64,000 nt of DNA from Gammaproteobacteria bacterium (GTDB taxonomy: Bacteria > Pseudomonadota > Gammaproteobacteria > Steroidobacterales > Steroidobacteraceae): NCBI GenBank assembly GCA_025357915.1, contig JANYLH010000059.1:1-64000 (forward strand), read 5' to 3'. Within the stretch, counting starts at the first letter, position 1. Every line of letters begins with the position of its first letter. Below the pieces are notes generated by a model that did not search any database, was not told the origin of the DNA, and saw nothing but the letters and a program-made list of their open reading frames with translations. The translations under genes and the position numbers were made by a program. Positions 10,233-20,345 of the stretch are shown here, piece after piece.

Positions 10233-11792
10233 CTATCTTCCAGCCGCGGCGGCGGCTACGGGTTTGACGAAGTCTTCGGGGAAATGTTCCAGAGCGGACA
10301 GGACCGGGAGCGGTGTCAGGCCACCGAGCGCGCACAGCGAGCCGTGGGTCAGCGTGTTGCACAGGTCCCGCAGCAATGCTTCCTGCATCGCGGGACGGTC
10401 GCCGGCGCGCAGCCGGTCGATGACCTCGACGCCGCGCGTCGAGCCGATGCGGCAGGGTGTGCATTTGCCGCAGGACTCGATGGCGCAGAACTCGAGCGCG
10501 TAGCGGGCCTGCGCCGCCATGTCGACGGTATCGTCGAACACCACGATGCCACCGTGCCCGAGCATGCCGCCGCCCTGTGCAAAGGCCTCGTAATCGAGTG
10601 GCGTATCGAATTTCGATTCCGGCCAGTAGGAGCCGAGCGGCCCGCCCACCTGTACGGCACGGATCGGCCGGCCGGAGCGGGTGCCGCCACCGTATTCGTG
10701 CAACAGCGTGCGCAGCGTCACGCCGAAGGCGCATTCCACCAGCCCGCCGCGCTTGATGTTGCCGGCCAGCTGGATCGGCAGCGTGCCGCGCGAGCGGCCC
10801 ATGCCGAAGTCACGATAGTAGGCCGCACCCCGCTGCAGCACGATCGGCACGCTGGCAAAGGTAATGACGTTGTTGACCACGGTCGGACACCCGAACGCCC
10901 CCTTGATCGCCGGGAGCGGCGGCTTAAAGCGCACCTGGCCGCGTTTGCCTTCGAGCGATTCGAGGAGCGAGGTCTCTTCACCACAGATATAGGCGCCGGC
11001 ACCGAGGCGCACCTCGAGGTCGAAAGCGCGGCCTGAACCGGCGACATTGGCGCCGAGGTATCCGGCCGCACGGGCTGCGGCGATGGCCGCGTTCAGCGCC
11101 GCGTGCGCGTGCGGATACTCGCAGCGCAGATAGATGAAACCATATGTTGCACCGACCGCGAGACCCGCGATGGTCAGGCCCTCGATCAGGCAGAACGGGT
11201 CGCCCTCCATCAGCAGGCGGTCGGAGTAGGTGCCGGAGTCGCCCTCGTCCGCGTTGCAGACAATATATTTCTGCGCGCCCGGCGTATCGAGCACGGTGCG
11301 CCACTTGATGCCGGTCGGAAACGCGGCGCCGCCGCGGCCACGGAGCCCCGAGTCGGTCACCGCCTGTACGATGGCCGCGCTCGTCATGGCCACTGCGGCC
11401 TTGAGCCCGGCATAGCCGCCGTGCGCGCGGTAGTCCTCGAGGCTCAGCGGATCGATGACTCCGAGCCGCCCCGTCGTCAAGCGCTCCTGCTTGTGCAGGT
11501 AGGGGATCGATTCGATGGGGCCCTGGCAGAGCGCGTGCGTCTTGCCTGCAAGGAACCCGCCCGCGAAGAGACCGGCGACATCGTCTGCCCGTACGGGTCC
11601 ATAAGCCACGCGGCCCGTGGCCGTCTGCACTTCGATGAGCGGCTCGAGCCAGAACGCGCCGCGCGAGCCGTTGCGCACCACGCGGACGTCCTGTCCGGTT
11701 CGCGCGGCTTCCGTGGCAATCGCGCGCGCCACCGCCTCGGCCCCCAGGGCCAGCGCCGTCGCTTCGCGCGGAATGTAAACAGTGGTGCTCAT
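10233..11792 (-). CDS. fdsB: NAD-dependent formate dehydrogenase, beta (flavin, NAD) subunit
   Basis: A NuoF-like subunit that takes electrons from FdsA iron-sulfur centres through FMN to NAD+. It has 519 residues from ATG 11792; FdsB is about 520. Visible features are an N-terminal thioredoxin-like segment, the Gly-rich RGRGGAAFPTGIKW motif for NAD/FMN, CNADEGDSGTYSDR, GEETSLLESLEG and the 4Fe-4S motif ESCGKCTPCRIGSTRG. fdsG ends 1 nt before the start and fdsA begins 2 nt after the stop. Confidence 0.96.
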   Translation of the reverse strand: MSTTVYIPREATALALGAEAVARAIATEAARTGQDVRVVRNGSRGAFWLEPLIEVQTATGRVAYGPVRADDVAGLFAGGFLAGKTHALCQGPIESIPYLHKQERLTTGRLGVIDPLSLEDYRAHGGYAGLKAAVAMTSAAIVQAVTDSGLRGRGGAAFPTGIKWRTVLDTPGAQKYIVCNADEGDSGTYSDRLLMEGDPFCLIEGLTIAGLAVGATYGFIYLRCEYPHAHAALNAAIAAARAAGYLGANVAGSGRAFDLEVRLGAGAYICGEETSLLESLEGKRGQVRFKPPLPAIKGAFGCPTVVNNVITFASVPIVLQRGAAYYRDFGMGRSRGTLPIQLAGNIKRGGLVECAFGVTLRTLLHEYGGGTRSGRPIRAVQVGGPLGSYWPESKFDTPLDYEAFAQGGGMLGHGGIVVFDDTVDMAAQARYALEFCAIESCGKCTPCRIGSTRGVEVIDRLRAGDRPAMQEALLRDLCNTLTHGSLCALGGLTPLPVLSALEHFPEDFVKPVAAAAAGR

Positions 11793-11793
11793 G

Positions 11794-12303
11794 TCATTTC
11801 GCGACCAGCGCGTCGAACTGCGCCGGCGTGACTCGCGCGTGCAATTCCTTGTCGACCATGAGCGACGGCCCGCAGGCGCAGTTGCCCAGGCAGTAGACCG
11901 GCTCGAGCGTAAAGCGGCCATCGGCGCTGGTGCCGTGAAAATCGACGCCCAACTTCTGCTTCGCGTGGGCTTCCAGTTCAGCGGCGCCCACGGCCTGGCA
12001 GGCTTCCGCGCGGCACAGGTATATGACCTGCTTGCCCGGTTGGCTCTGGCGGAAGTAATGATAGAAACTCAGCACGCCGTGAACTTCCGCCCGCGACAGA
12101 TTGAGCTCGAAGGCGACCAGCGGCACCGCCCGCGGCGGCACCCAGCCGAGCCGATCCTGGATGCCGTGCAGAACGGGCAGCAGCGCCCCCTGCAGCGAAC
12201 GATTGTCATTGACGGACTCGAGCACCGCGCTGCGCTCGGTGGGCGGCAGGTCGGAGCCGGGCTCGACGCGCACGGGTATGGTGACGGGACGTCGCGCGCT
12301 CAT
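11794..12303 (-). CDS. fdsG: NAD-dependent formate dehydrogenase, gamma (NuoE-like) subunit
   Basis: A 169-residue NuoE homologue carrying one [2Fe-2S] cluster. The ligands are in CRAEACQAVGA and CLGNCACGP. The chosen ATG (12303) overlaps the fdhD stop by 4 nt; an in-frame start 15 nt upstream is possible. The N-terminal half is helical and contains LLPVLHGIQDRLGWVP, typical of the family. It is the first structural gene of the complex in this operon. Confidence 0.95.
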   Translation of the reverse strand: MSARRPVTIPVRVEPGSDLPPTERSAVLESVNDNRSLQGALLPVLHGIQDRLGWVPPRAVPLVAFELNLSRAEVHGVLSFYHYFRQSQPGKQVIYLCRAEACQAVGAAELEAHAKQKLGVDFHGTSADGRFTLEPVYCLGNCACGPSLMVDKELHARVTPAQFDALVAK

Positions 12304-13082
12304 GCCAGCTCTCCGCAATAAACCGTAAAGCGTGGCGGACGCGCCCAGCCCACCAGCGTCATGCCGGCCTCGATCGCCAGCTGCAGGGCGAGCGTCGTCG
12401 GCGCGGAGATCGCCGCCACCAGCGAGCAGCCGACTTCAGCCGCCTTGTGCACCACTTCATACGAGGCGCGCGAAGTGACCAGCAGCGTGTGCGGCAAGCC
12501 CCCGGCGCGCATCACCGCACCGACCGCCTTGTCGATGGCATTGTGGCGCCCGACGTCCTCGCGCACCGTGAAGCCGCCATCGGCTGTCAGGAGCGCGGCG
12601 GCATGCACGGCGCCGCTGGCATCGTTATAGGGCTGCAGGGTGGCCAGGCGTTCCATGCCCTCGCGCAGCGCCGCGGCATTGATGAGCGGACCGCCCGGCG
12701 CCACGTGGCGCACCGGACGGATGGCCGCCTCCAGCGTCGAGGTGCCGCACAGGCCGCAACCGGTGCGCCCGGTGAGGTTGCGCTCGCGGGTCGCGAGCAG
12801 CGCAAAGCGCACTTCAGGTATCCGCATCTGGAGGGCTACGCCCTGCGGCGTCCATGTTTGCTCGACCAGCGTAAGCTCATCTGCCCTCCTGACAACGCCC
12901 TCGGTCAGCGCAAACCCCAAGCCGAAATCTTCCAGGTCGGCGGGCGTCGCCATCATAACCGCGTGCGGCAGGCCATTGAAATGCATGGCCACGGGCGTCT
13001 CCACCGCGAGGGATTCGGTTACGGCCTGCGCAACCGATCCATCCACGCGCCGGGCCGCCACTTTAGCGGTTGGACTCACCAT
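12300..13082 (-). CDS. fdhD: Formate dehydrogenase sulfurtransferase/accessory protein
   Basis: FdhD passes sulfur from a cysteine desulfurase to the molybdenum cofactor so that formate dehydrogenase is active. From ATG 13082 there are 260 residues; a GAGGGTGG ribosome site sits just upstream, so I prefer it to the TTG at 13097 that overlaps frmA. The sulfur-carrying CxxC is in TGCGLCGTST. REDVGRHNAIDKA and a C-terminal YCGEL-type tail are family blocks. Its place directly before fdsG fits a dedicated maturase. Confidence 0.95.
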   Translation of the reverse strand: MVSPTAKVAARRVDGSVAQAVTESLAVETPVAMHFNGLPHAVMMATPADLEDFGLGFALTEGVVRRADELTLVEQTWTPQGVALQMRIPEVRFALLATRERNLTGRTGCGLCGTSTLEAAIRPVRHVAPGGPLINAAALREGMERLATLQPYNDASGAVHAAALLTADGGFTVREDVGRHNAIDKAVGAVMRAGGLPHTLLVTSRASYEVVHKAAEVGCSLVAAISAPTTLALQLAIEAGMTLVGWARPPRFTVYCGELA

Positions 13083-13093
13083 AATGTCCACCC

Positions 13094-14203
<1,110 letters not shown>

Positions 14204-14323
14204 GCTCGCTACCTCTCCGGACGGCCGCCTGGCCTTGCCCCCAGCCTACCCTTTAAGCACACCCGCGGCCTTGGCCAAATGCGTCGCAATGAAACCCATT
14301 AGCGGCGGGTCCGCGCCTGAGGA

Positions 14324-15508
14324 TCAGCCGCCGGCGCGCGCCAGGGCTGCCTCGAGGTCGGCGCGCAGGTCGGCCAGGGCCTCGATGCCCACCGCAAGGC
14401 GCAACAGTCCGTCGGTGAGCCCCGCGGCACGGCGTGAGGACTCATCCATGGCCGCGTGCGTCATGGTTACGGGATGGGCGATGAGGCTTTCGACGCCCCC
14501 GAGCGACTCGGCCAGCGAAATGCAGCCGAGCCCCTCGACCGCGCGCTTGACGGCGGGAACGCCACCCTTGAGTTCAAAGCTGACGATGGCGCCGAATCCT
14601 CGTTGCTGGCGCGCGGCGAGCGCATGCCCCGGGTGAGCCGGGAGGCCCGGGTACCAGACCCGGCTGACGGGGGCTTGCCGGGCCAGCCACTCCGCCAGGC
14701 CCTGCGCGTTGCGACCGTGAACGGCCAGCCGTGCGTGGAGCGTCCGCAGGCCGCGCAGGGTCAGGTAGCTGTCGAAGGGCGCGCCCGTCAGCCCGAGGCA
14801 GTTCGCCCACCAGGCCAGCCGCTCGTGCAGTTCGGAGGTCTTGCCCACCGCTGCCCCGCCGACTACGTCGCTGTGGCCGTTGATGTACTTGGTGGTGGAG
14901 TGCACGACGATGTCAGCCCCCAGGCGCAGCGGCTGCTGCCAGGCGGGGGACAGGAAGGTGTTGTCGACCGCGACCAGCGCACCGGCCTGATGGCCCAGTT
15001 CCGCCACCGCAGCGATATCGGTGATGCGCAGCAGCGGGTTGCTGGGCGTTTCGATCCAGACCAGCGCCGCGGGCGTCGACAGCGCGGCGCGCAGCGCCGC
15101 CGGATCGCCGAAGTCAACGAAATCCACCACGAACTCGCCGCGCCGCTGCCATTCCTCGAACAGCCGATAGCTGCCGCCGTAACAGTCGTGCTGGGCGACG
15201 ATGCGCGCTCCCACCTTGAATAGGTGCCCGACCAGGGTGATCGCAGCCATGCCCGACCCGGTGATGACCGCACCCGCGCCCCCTTCCAGGTCCGCCAGGG
15301 CGGCGCCCAGCAGATCGCGGGTCGGGTTGCCCGAACGCGAATAGTCATAGGTGCGCTTGTCGTCATACCCGCGGAACGAGTAGGTGGTGCTGAGGTTGAT
15401 GGGCGGCACCACGGCTCCGGTCGACGGGTCGCTCTCGAGGCCGGCCCGTACCGCGCGGGTCTGGGCGTCGGCGCTCTGATCTGTCCTGGATGTCACGCGT
15501 TTCTCCAT
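14324..15508 (-). CDS. metB: Cystathionine gamma-synthase / O-succinylhomoserine (thiol)-lyase
   Basis: A PLP enzyme of the Cys/Met-metabolism family that joins an activated homoserine to cysteine (or sulfide) in methionine synthesis. It has 394 residues. The PLP lysine is in HSTTKYINGHSD; YDYSRSGNPTRD and a late SLGGVESLIAHP block favour MetB over MetC. The ATG at 15508 has no clear ribosome site. A GTG four codons later (15496) has GGAG six bases upstream and may be the real start. The gene is divergent from the his operon and monocistronic as seen. Confidence 0.88.
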   Translation of the reverse strand: MEKRVTSRTDQSADAQTRAVRAGLESDPSTGAVVPPINLSTTYSFRGYDDKRTYDYSRSGNPTRDLLGAALADLEGGAGAVITGSGMAAITLVGHLFKVGARIVAQHDCYGGSYRLFEEWQRRGEFVVDFVDFGDPAALRAALSTPAALVWIETPSNPLLRITDIAAVAELGHQAGALVAVDNTFLSPAWQQPLRLGADIVVHSTTKYINGHSDVVGGAAVGKTSELHERLAWWANCLGLTGAPFDSYLTLRGLRTLHARLAVHGRNAQGLAEWLARQAPVSRVWYPGLPAHPGHALAARQQRGFGAIVSFELKGGVPAVKRAVEGLGCISLAESLGGVESLIAHPVTMTHAAMDESSRRAAGLTDGLLRLAVGIEALADLRADLEAALARAGG

Positions 15509-15644
15509 GAATACCGGCCACAGCCGGCGAGCCGGGGCGGGCCGGGGCGGGCCGCGAGTCTAGGGGCCGCGGCGCGGCAGCGTCAAGCCGCGGCCGAGCG
15601 GCCGTACGGCCCGACCAGCGCTTGCCCGTGGGCCCGTTACCGTG

Positions 15645-15670
15645 TAGTGTATTAACGCATTAATACACTA
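15645..15670 (+). promoter_or_regulatory. Near-perfect palindrome, probable his-operon operator
   Basis: Two 11-bp perfect arms, TAGTGTATTAA and TTAATACACTA, are separated by CGCA. The site ends 8 nt before the ATG of the TrpR-like regulator. A TTGCCC at 15622 lies 17 nt upstream of the first TAGTGT, so the palindrome could cover a -10 element. TrpR-family repressors bind such AT-rich palindromes containing CTA/TAG ends. I infer autoregulation and control of the his genes, possibly also of divergent metB. Confidence 0.65.
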
Positions 15671-15678
15671 GGACAAGC

Positions 15679-15996
15679 ATGAAACCGCACAAGCATTTCA
15701 CCGGCCGGCAGGAGACGCTCGCCGAGCAGCGCCTGGCCGAGGCCCTGCTCACGGCGCGGACCGCGGGTGAATGCCGCGCCTTCCTCAGCGACCTGTGCAC
15801 GCCGGCCGAGCTCCAGGCGATGGCCGACCGCTGGGCGGTGGTGCGCGACCTGGGGCGCGGCCTGTCCTATCGCGAGATCCACGGGCGCACGGGCGTAAGC
15901 GTGACCACGATCGGCCGGGTGGCGCGCTGCCTGGCACGCGGGAACGGGGGCTACGCACTGGCGGTGAAGCGTCTCGCCGGAGCTGCGCATGGATAA
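15679..15996 (+). CDS. TrpR/YerC-family regulator, probable histidine-operon repressor
   Basis: A 105-residue all-helical regulator of the Trp-repressor superfamily. The C-terminal half contains the helix-turn-helix LSYREIHGRTGVSVTTIGRVARCL, preceded by the family block LCTPAELQAMADRW. Its end overlaps hisG by 8 nt, so it is co-translated with the his operon, and a large palindrome lies just before its start. TrpR-like proteins linked to his genes have been proposed as histidine regulators in Xanthomonadales. The ligand is not visible from sequence. No tryptophan gene is nearby, which argues against a classical TrpR. Confidence 0.85.
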   Translation: MKPHKHFTGRQETLAEQRLAEALLTARTAGECRAFLSDLCTPAELQAMADRWAVVRDLGRGLSYREIHGRTGVSVTTIGRVARCLARGNGGYALAVKRLAGAAHG

Positions 15997-16888
15997 CCCG
16001 CCACGCCTCAAGCTGGCAGTACAGAAGAGCGGCCGGCTCACGGACCCTTCCCTCGACCTGCTGGCCCGCTGCGGCCTCAAGCTCTCGCGCGGCAAGGACC
16101 AGTTGATGGGTTTTGGCGAGAACCTGCCGCTCGACGTGCTGTTCGTCCGCGACGATGACATTCCGGACCTGGTGCAGGAAGACGTCTGCGATCTGGGCCT
16201 GGTCGGGCTGAACGTCCTCGAGGAGCGGCGCCTGGAACTCGCCGCGCGCGGCGCGACCGCGCGTTTCGAGAAACTGCGCGACCTGGATTTCGGCCGCTGC
16301 CGCCTGGCGATCGCGGCCCCGCATGAAACGCCCTTCGACGGCCCCGAGCAACTGCGTGGCAAGCGCATTGCAACCACCTATCCTTTCATGCTCGGGCGCT
16401 ACCTCGGCTCGATGGACATCAAGGCTGAAATCGTCACGCTCTCGGGCGCCGTGGAAATCGCCCCGCGCCTCGGGCGCGCCGACCTGGTCTGCGACCTGGT
16501 GTCCACGGGCTCGACGCTGCAGGCGAACCACCTGCGCGAAGTACTCACCGTCGCCGAGAGTCACGCGGTGCTGATCCGCACGCCCGTGCCGCTGGCAACG
16601 TCCAAGGCTGAATGGGTCGAACGGCTCCTGCTGCGCATCGATGGCGTCGAGCGGGTCAAGGAAAGCAAGTACATCATGCTGCACGCGCCGCGCGCCGCAT
16701 TGCCGGCGATCCGCAGGCTCCTGCCCGGGAGCGAATCACCGACCATCATCCCGCTCGACGGTCACCCGGATCGTGTCGTCGTCCACGCCGTGTGCCGCGA
16801 GAACGTGTTCTGGGAAACGCTCGAGAGCCTCAAGCTGGCGGGCGCGAGCGCCCTGCTGGTGCTGCCGGTCGAGAAGATGCTCGCCTAG
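15989..16888 (+). CDS. hisG: ATP phosphoribosyltransferase, long form
   Basis: First enzyme of histidine synthesis, joining ATP and PRPP. The 299 residues identify the long form, which has a C-terminal ACT-like domain for histidine feedback and does not need HisZ. Characteristic blocks are LAVQKSGRL at the start, the PRPP-binding DLVSTGSTL and the regulatory tail. It overlaps the upstream regulator gene by 8 nt; hisD starts 9 nt after its stop. Confidence 0.96.
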   Translation: MDNPPRLKLAVQKSGRLTDPSLDLLARCGLKLSRGKDQLMGFGENLPLDVLFVRDDDIPDLVQEDVCDLGLVGLNVLEERRLELAARGATARFEKLRDLDFGRCRLAIAAPHETPFDGPEQLRGKRIATTYPFMLGRYLGSMDIKAEIVTLSGAVEIAPRLGRADLVCDLVSTGSTLQANHLREVLTVAESHAVLIRTPVPLATSKAEWVERLLLRIDGVERVKESKYIMLHAPRAALPAIRRLLPGSESPTIIPLDGHPDRVVVHAVCRENVFWETLESLKLAGASALLVLPVEKMLA

Positions 16889-16897
16889 GTTCGCCTC

Positions 16898-18211
16898 GTG
16901 CAACTACTCGCATGGCAAGACCTGGATAGCGCCGGCCGGCGCGCGGCACTGGCTCGTCCGCCGGCGGGCAGCAGCGCCGAGGTGATCAGCCAGGCGCGCG
17001 CGATTATTGCGGCCGTGCGGCGCGACGGCGACGCGGCGCTGCGCGCTTACGCGCTCGAGTTCGATGGCGCGCAGCTGGGCTCGCTCCAGGTGACGCCGGC
17101 TGAATTCGCCAGCGCGCGCGCCGCGCTGGCGCCGGCGGCGCACGCCGCGCTCGGCACCGCGATCGCCAACGTCACCGCCTTTCACCGCGCGCAGCTGCCG
17201 GCTGCGACCAGCGTCGAAACGCAGCCCGGCGTGCACTGCGAGCGTGTGTGGCGCCCCATCCAGGCCGTCGGGCTGTATGTGCCCGCGGGTTCGGCGCCGC
17301 TTCCCTCGACCGCGATCATGCTCGCGGTGCCCGCGGGTATCGCGGCTTGTCCGCGCCGGATCCTGTGCACGCCGGCGCGCGCCGATGGCCGCGCCGACCC
17401 TGGTGTGCTGGTCGCGGCGCAGCTGTGCGGCATCGACACCGTGTTCAAGATCGGCGGCGCGCAGGCGATTGCGGCCATGGCCTACGGCACGGCAACTATC
17501 CCCAAGGTCGCCAAGATCTTTGGTCCGGGAAACCGCTGGGTGACGGCCGCCAAGCAGCTGGTTGCCGCCGATGCCGATGGCGCGGCCCTCGACATGCCGG
17601 CCGGGCCATCGGAAGTCTGCATCATTGCCGACGAGACCGCCGACGCCGGCTTCTTGGCCGCGGACCTGCTGGCACAGGCCGAGCACGACCCGCTCGCGCA
17701 GGCGATCCTGCTCACCACTTCTGCGGCGCTGGCGCACCGCGTCTCCGCGTGCATCGGTGCACGCGTGCCGGGCCTGTCGCGCCAGGCAATACTCGCTGAG
17801 TCACTGGCCGCCGTACGATTGATCATCGTGCCCGACCTGGCGACCGCCGCCAGCGTTGCCGAGCAGTACGCGCCGGAGCACCTGCTGCTGCAGACGCGCG
17901 CGCCGCGCGCACTGCTCGCATCGATCAACACCGCCGGATCGGTGTTTCTGGGCGCCTGGTCTCCGGAAACGCTCGGCGATTACTGCTCCGGCACCAACCA
18001 CGTGTTGCCGACCTATGGCCACGCGCGCGCCTGCAGCGGGTTGTCGGTCGGCGACTTCCTGCGCAGCATGACCGTGCAGGAACTCAGCGCCGGTGGCCTC
18101 GCAGCGCTCGGTCCGGTGGCGATCACGCTGGCGCAGCTCGAGGGCCTGGACGCGCACGCCGCGGCGGTCGAGGTGCGGCTGGCTGCGCTTGAGCGCGGGA
18201 TCGGCACATGA
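16898..18211 (+). CDS. hisD: Histidinol dehydrogenase
   Basis: Zinc enzyme performing the last two NAD-dependent oxidations from histidinol to histidine. It has 437 residues from a GTG start at 16898. Family blocks seen are GLYVPAGSAPLPST, KIGGAQAIAAMAYGT, GPGNRWVTAAKQ and the zinc-site QAEHDPLAQA. The C-terminal TYGHARACSGLSVGDFLR is also typical. Its TGA overlaps the hisC ATG. Confidence 0.96.
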   Translation: MQLLAWQDLDSAGRRAALARPPAGSSAEVISQARAIIAAVRRDGDAALRAYALEFDGAQLGSLQVTPAEFASARAALAPAAHAALGTAIANVTAFHRAQLPAATSVETQPGVHCERVWRPIQAVGLYVPAGSAPLPSTAIMLAVPAGIAACPRRILCTPARADGRADPGVLVAAQLCGIDTVFKIGGAQAIAAMAYGTATIPKVAKIFGPGNRWVTAAKQLVAADADGAALDMPAGPSEVCIIADETADAGFLAADLLAQAEHDPLAQAILLTTSAALAHRVSACIGARVPGLSRQAILAESLAAVRLIIVPDLATAASVAEQYAPEHLLLQTRAPRALLASINTAGSVFLGAWSPETLGDYCSGTNHVLPTYGHARACSGLSVGDFLRSMTVQELSAGGLAALGPVAITLAQLEGLDAHAAAVEVRLAALERGIGT

Positions 18212-19263
18212 GCTGGATCACCGGCATTGCCCGCGCCGAGATCCGCTCGCTCCAGGCCTACCAGCATGCGGCCTGGGAGCCGGGCCTCGTGCGACTGCAC
18301 GCCAACGAGTTGCCGTGGCGCGCGGCGACGGACACGAGCGAGGCGGGACTCAACCGCTACCCCGAGCCGCACCCGCACGCGCTCGCCACGCGCCTGGCGC
18401 AGCTCTACGAGGCCGACGCCGCTTCAGTGCTCGCCTGCCGCGGGAGCGACGAAGCCATCGACCTGCTGACCAGAAGCTACCTGCAGTGCGGGCGGGACGC
18501 GGTGCTGATCACTCCGCCCACTTTCGGCATGTACGCCGTCGCCGCGCGCATCCAGGGCGCCGGCGTGATCGAAGTGCCGCTCCAGCGCGAGGCCGGCTAT
18601 GCCCTGGATCCGCGCGCGCTCCTGGCCGCGGTGACGCCAGCGGTGAAACTGGTCTACCTGTGCTCGCCGAACAATCCGACCGGCAATCGGCTCGAGCGCA
18701 CCACGGTCCTCGAGCTGGCCGCTGCCCTGGCCGGCCGCGCACTGCTGGTCGTGGACGAAGCCTACGTGGAATTCGCGCGCGCGCCCTCGTTGTGTGCCGA
18801 GCTCGCCGCGCACCCGGGACTGGTCGTGCTGCGCACGCTCTCCAAGGCCCACGGGCTGGCCGGAGCGCGCTGTGGCGCCCTGCTCGCCCATCCGGACGTG
18901 ATCAGCCTGCTGCGGCGGGTGATCCAACCCTACGCCGTCTCGCAACTGACGATCGAGGCCGTATTCCGCGCGCTCGAGCCCGGCCCGCTCGCCCTGGCGC
19001 GCGAGCGGGTGGCCTTACTCGTCAGCGAGCGCGAGCGGCTCGCCGCCGCGCTCGCCGCGCACGACTCGGTGCAGCGCGTATGGCCGAGCGCCGCCAACTT
19101 CCTGCTGGTCGAGTTCACCGATGCCGGCGCGGCCCTGGAGCGCTGCCGCGCGGCGGGCCTGCTGGTGCGCGATCTGCGTCGTGCGCCGACGCTGCAGCAG
19201 GCGCTGCGGCTCAGTATCGGCACGCCCGAGCAGAACGATCGACTTCTGGCCAGCCTGCCGTGA
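18208..19263 (+). CDS. hisC: Histidinol-phosphate aminotransferase
   Basis: PLP enzyme converting imidazole acetol-phosphate to histidinol phosphate with glutamate. It has 351 residues, fold type I. The motifs CSPNNPTGN and VVDEAYVEF and the PLP lysine in LRTLSKAHGLAG are visible. It overlaps hisD by 4 nt, and hisB follows within 8 nt. Confidence 0.96.
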   Translation: MSWITGIARAEIRSLQAYQHAAWEPGLVRLHANELPWRAATDTSEAGLNRYPEPHPHALATRLAQLYEADAASVLACRGSDEAIDLLTRSYLQCGRDAVLITPPTFGMYAVAARIQGAGVIEVPLQREAGYALDPRALLAAVTPAVKLVYLCSPNNPTGNRLERTTVLELAAALAGRALLVVDEAYVEFARAPSLCAELAAHPGLVVLRTLSKAHGLAGARCGALLAHPDVISLLRRVIQPYAVSQLTIEAVFRALEPGPLALARERVALLVSERERLAAALAAHDSVQRVWPSAANFLLVEFTDAGAALERCRAAGLLVRDLRRAPTLQQALRLSIGTPEQNDRLLASLP

Positions 19264-19271
19264 GTAATACC

Positions 19272-20345
19272 ATGAGCAATCCGCTGCCTACGCTGTTCAT
19301 TGATCGCGACGGCACCCTGGTGGAGGAACCCGTCGACGAGCAGGTCGACACGCTGGACAAGATCCGTTTCCTGCCTGGCGTGTTTGCCGCACTCGATTTG
19401 CTGCAGCGCGCGGGCTACCGTTTCGTCATGGTCAGCAACCAGGACGGGCTGGGCACGGCATCCTTTCCGCGCGCCGACTTCGACCGCTGCCAGGACTTCA
19501 TCCTGCGCACCTTCGCAGCGCAGGGCATCGGCTTCGATGCGGTCTGCATCTGCCCGCATCACGCCAGCGACGGCTGCGATTGCCGCAAGCCGCAGACCGG
19601 CCTGCTGCGCGACTGGCTCGCCGCGCACCCGTTCGACACCGCACGCAGCGCCGTAATCGGCGATCGCGACAGCGACCTGCAGCTGGCGGCGAATCTGGGC
19701 GTGCGCGCCTGCCGGGTGCGTCACCCGGCCGCAGCCGGCGAAACCTGGGCGGACGCCGTGCGCGAACTGCTCGCGCGCCGTGGCCGCGTCGAACGCCGGA
19801 CGCGCGAGACGGCGGTCACTGTCGCGGTCGAACTCGACGGCGACGGCACCACGCAGGTCAGCACCGGCATCGGCTTCTTCGATCACATGCTCGAGCAACT
19901 CGCCAAGCACGGTGGCTTCGGGCTGCGCCTCGACTGCCAGGGCGACCTGCAGATCGACGAGCACCACACGGTGGAAGACTGCGCGCTGGCGCTGGGCGAG
20001 GCCATGCGCCAGGCGCTGGGCGACAAGGGCGGCATCGGCCGCTACGGGTTTGTGCTGGCGATGGACGAGGCGGAAGCCCAGGTGGCCATGGACCTGTCCG
20101 GGCGCGCCTACTTCACATTCGATGGGAGCTTTGGCCGCGAGCAGGTAGGCGCACTGCCAACCGAGCTGGTACCGCATTTCTTCCGCTCGTTGAGCGACGC
20201 GCTCGGCTGCGCGCTGCACCTCACGGTGCGTGGCGAGAATACCCACCACATGATCGAGGCCTGTTTCAAGGGCGTAGGGCGCGCGCTGCGCCCGGCGCTG
20301 CGGCGGGAGGGCACCGAACTGCCAAGCACCAAGGGGCTGCTGTGA
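19272..20345 (+). CDS. hisB: Bifunctional histidinol-phosphatase / imidazoleglycerol-phosphate dehydratase
   Basis: Two steps in one chain, as in enteric bacteria. The N-terminal HAD phosphatase (residues 1 to about 165) has the nucleophile motif LFIDRDGTL and a zinc loop CPHHASDGCDCRKP. The C-terminal dehydratase has FFDHMLEQLAKH and the metal motif DEHHTVEDCALALGEA. It has 357 residues from ATG 19272; a GTG at 19260 overlapping the hisC stop is an in-frame alternative. Its stop overlaps the hisH start. Confidence 0.96.
   Translation: MSNPLPTLFIDRDGTLVEEPVDEQVDTLDKIRFLPGVFAALDLLQRAGYRFVMVSNQDGLGTASFPRADFDRCQDFILRTFAAQGIGFDAVCICPHHASDGCDCRKPQTGLLRDWLAAHPFDTARSAVIGDRDSDLQLAANLGVRACRVRHPAAAGETWADAVRELLARRGRVERRTRETAVTVAVELDGDGTTQVSTGIGFFDHMLEQLAKHGGFGLRLDCQGDLQIDEHHTVEDCALALGEAMRQALGDKGGIGRYGFVLAMDEAEAQVAMDLSGRAYFTFDGSFGREQVGALPTELVPHFFRSLSDALGCALHLTVRGENTHHMIEACFKGVGRALRPALRREGTELPSTKGLL

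Noticed and set aside
7363-10734. Longer fdsA starting inside fdsB
   Set aside because: The extra 168 codons overlap the fdsB gene in another frame and have no match to FdsA; ATG 10230 gives the normal length.
15509-15678. Histidine attenuator leader or SAM riboswitch between metB and the his operon
   Set aside because: No His-codon run, no terminator/antiterminator pair and no riboswitch core was seen; only GC repeats and the palindrome.
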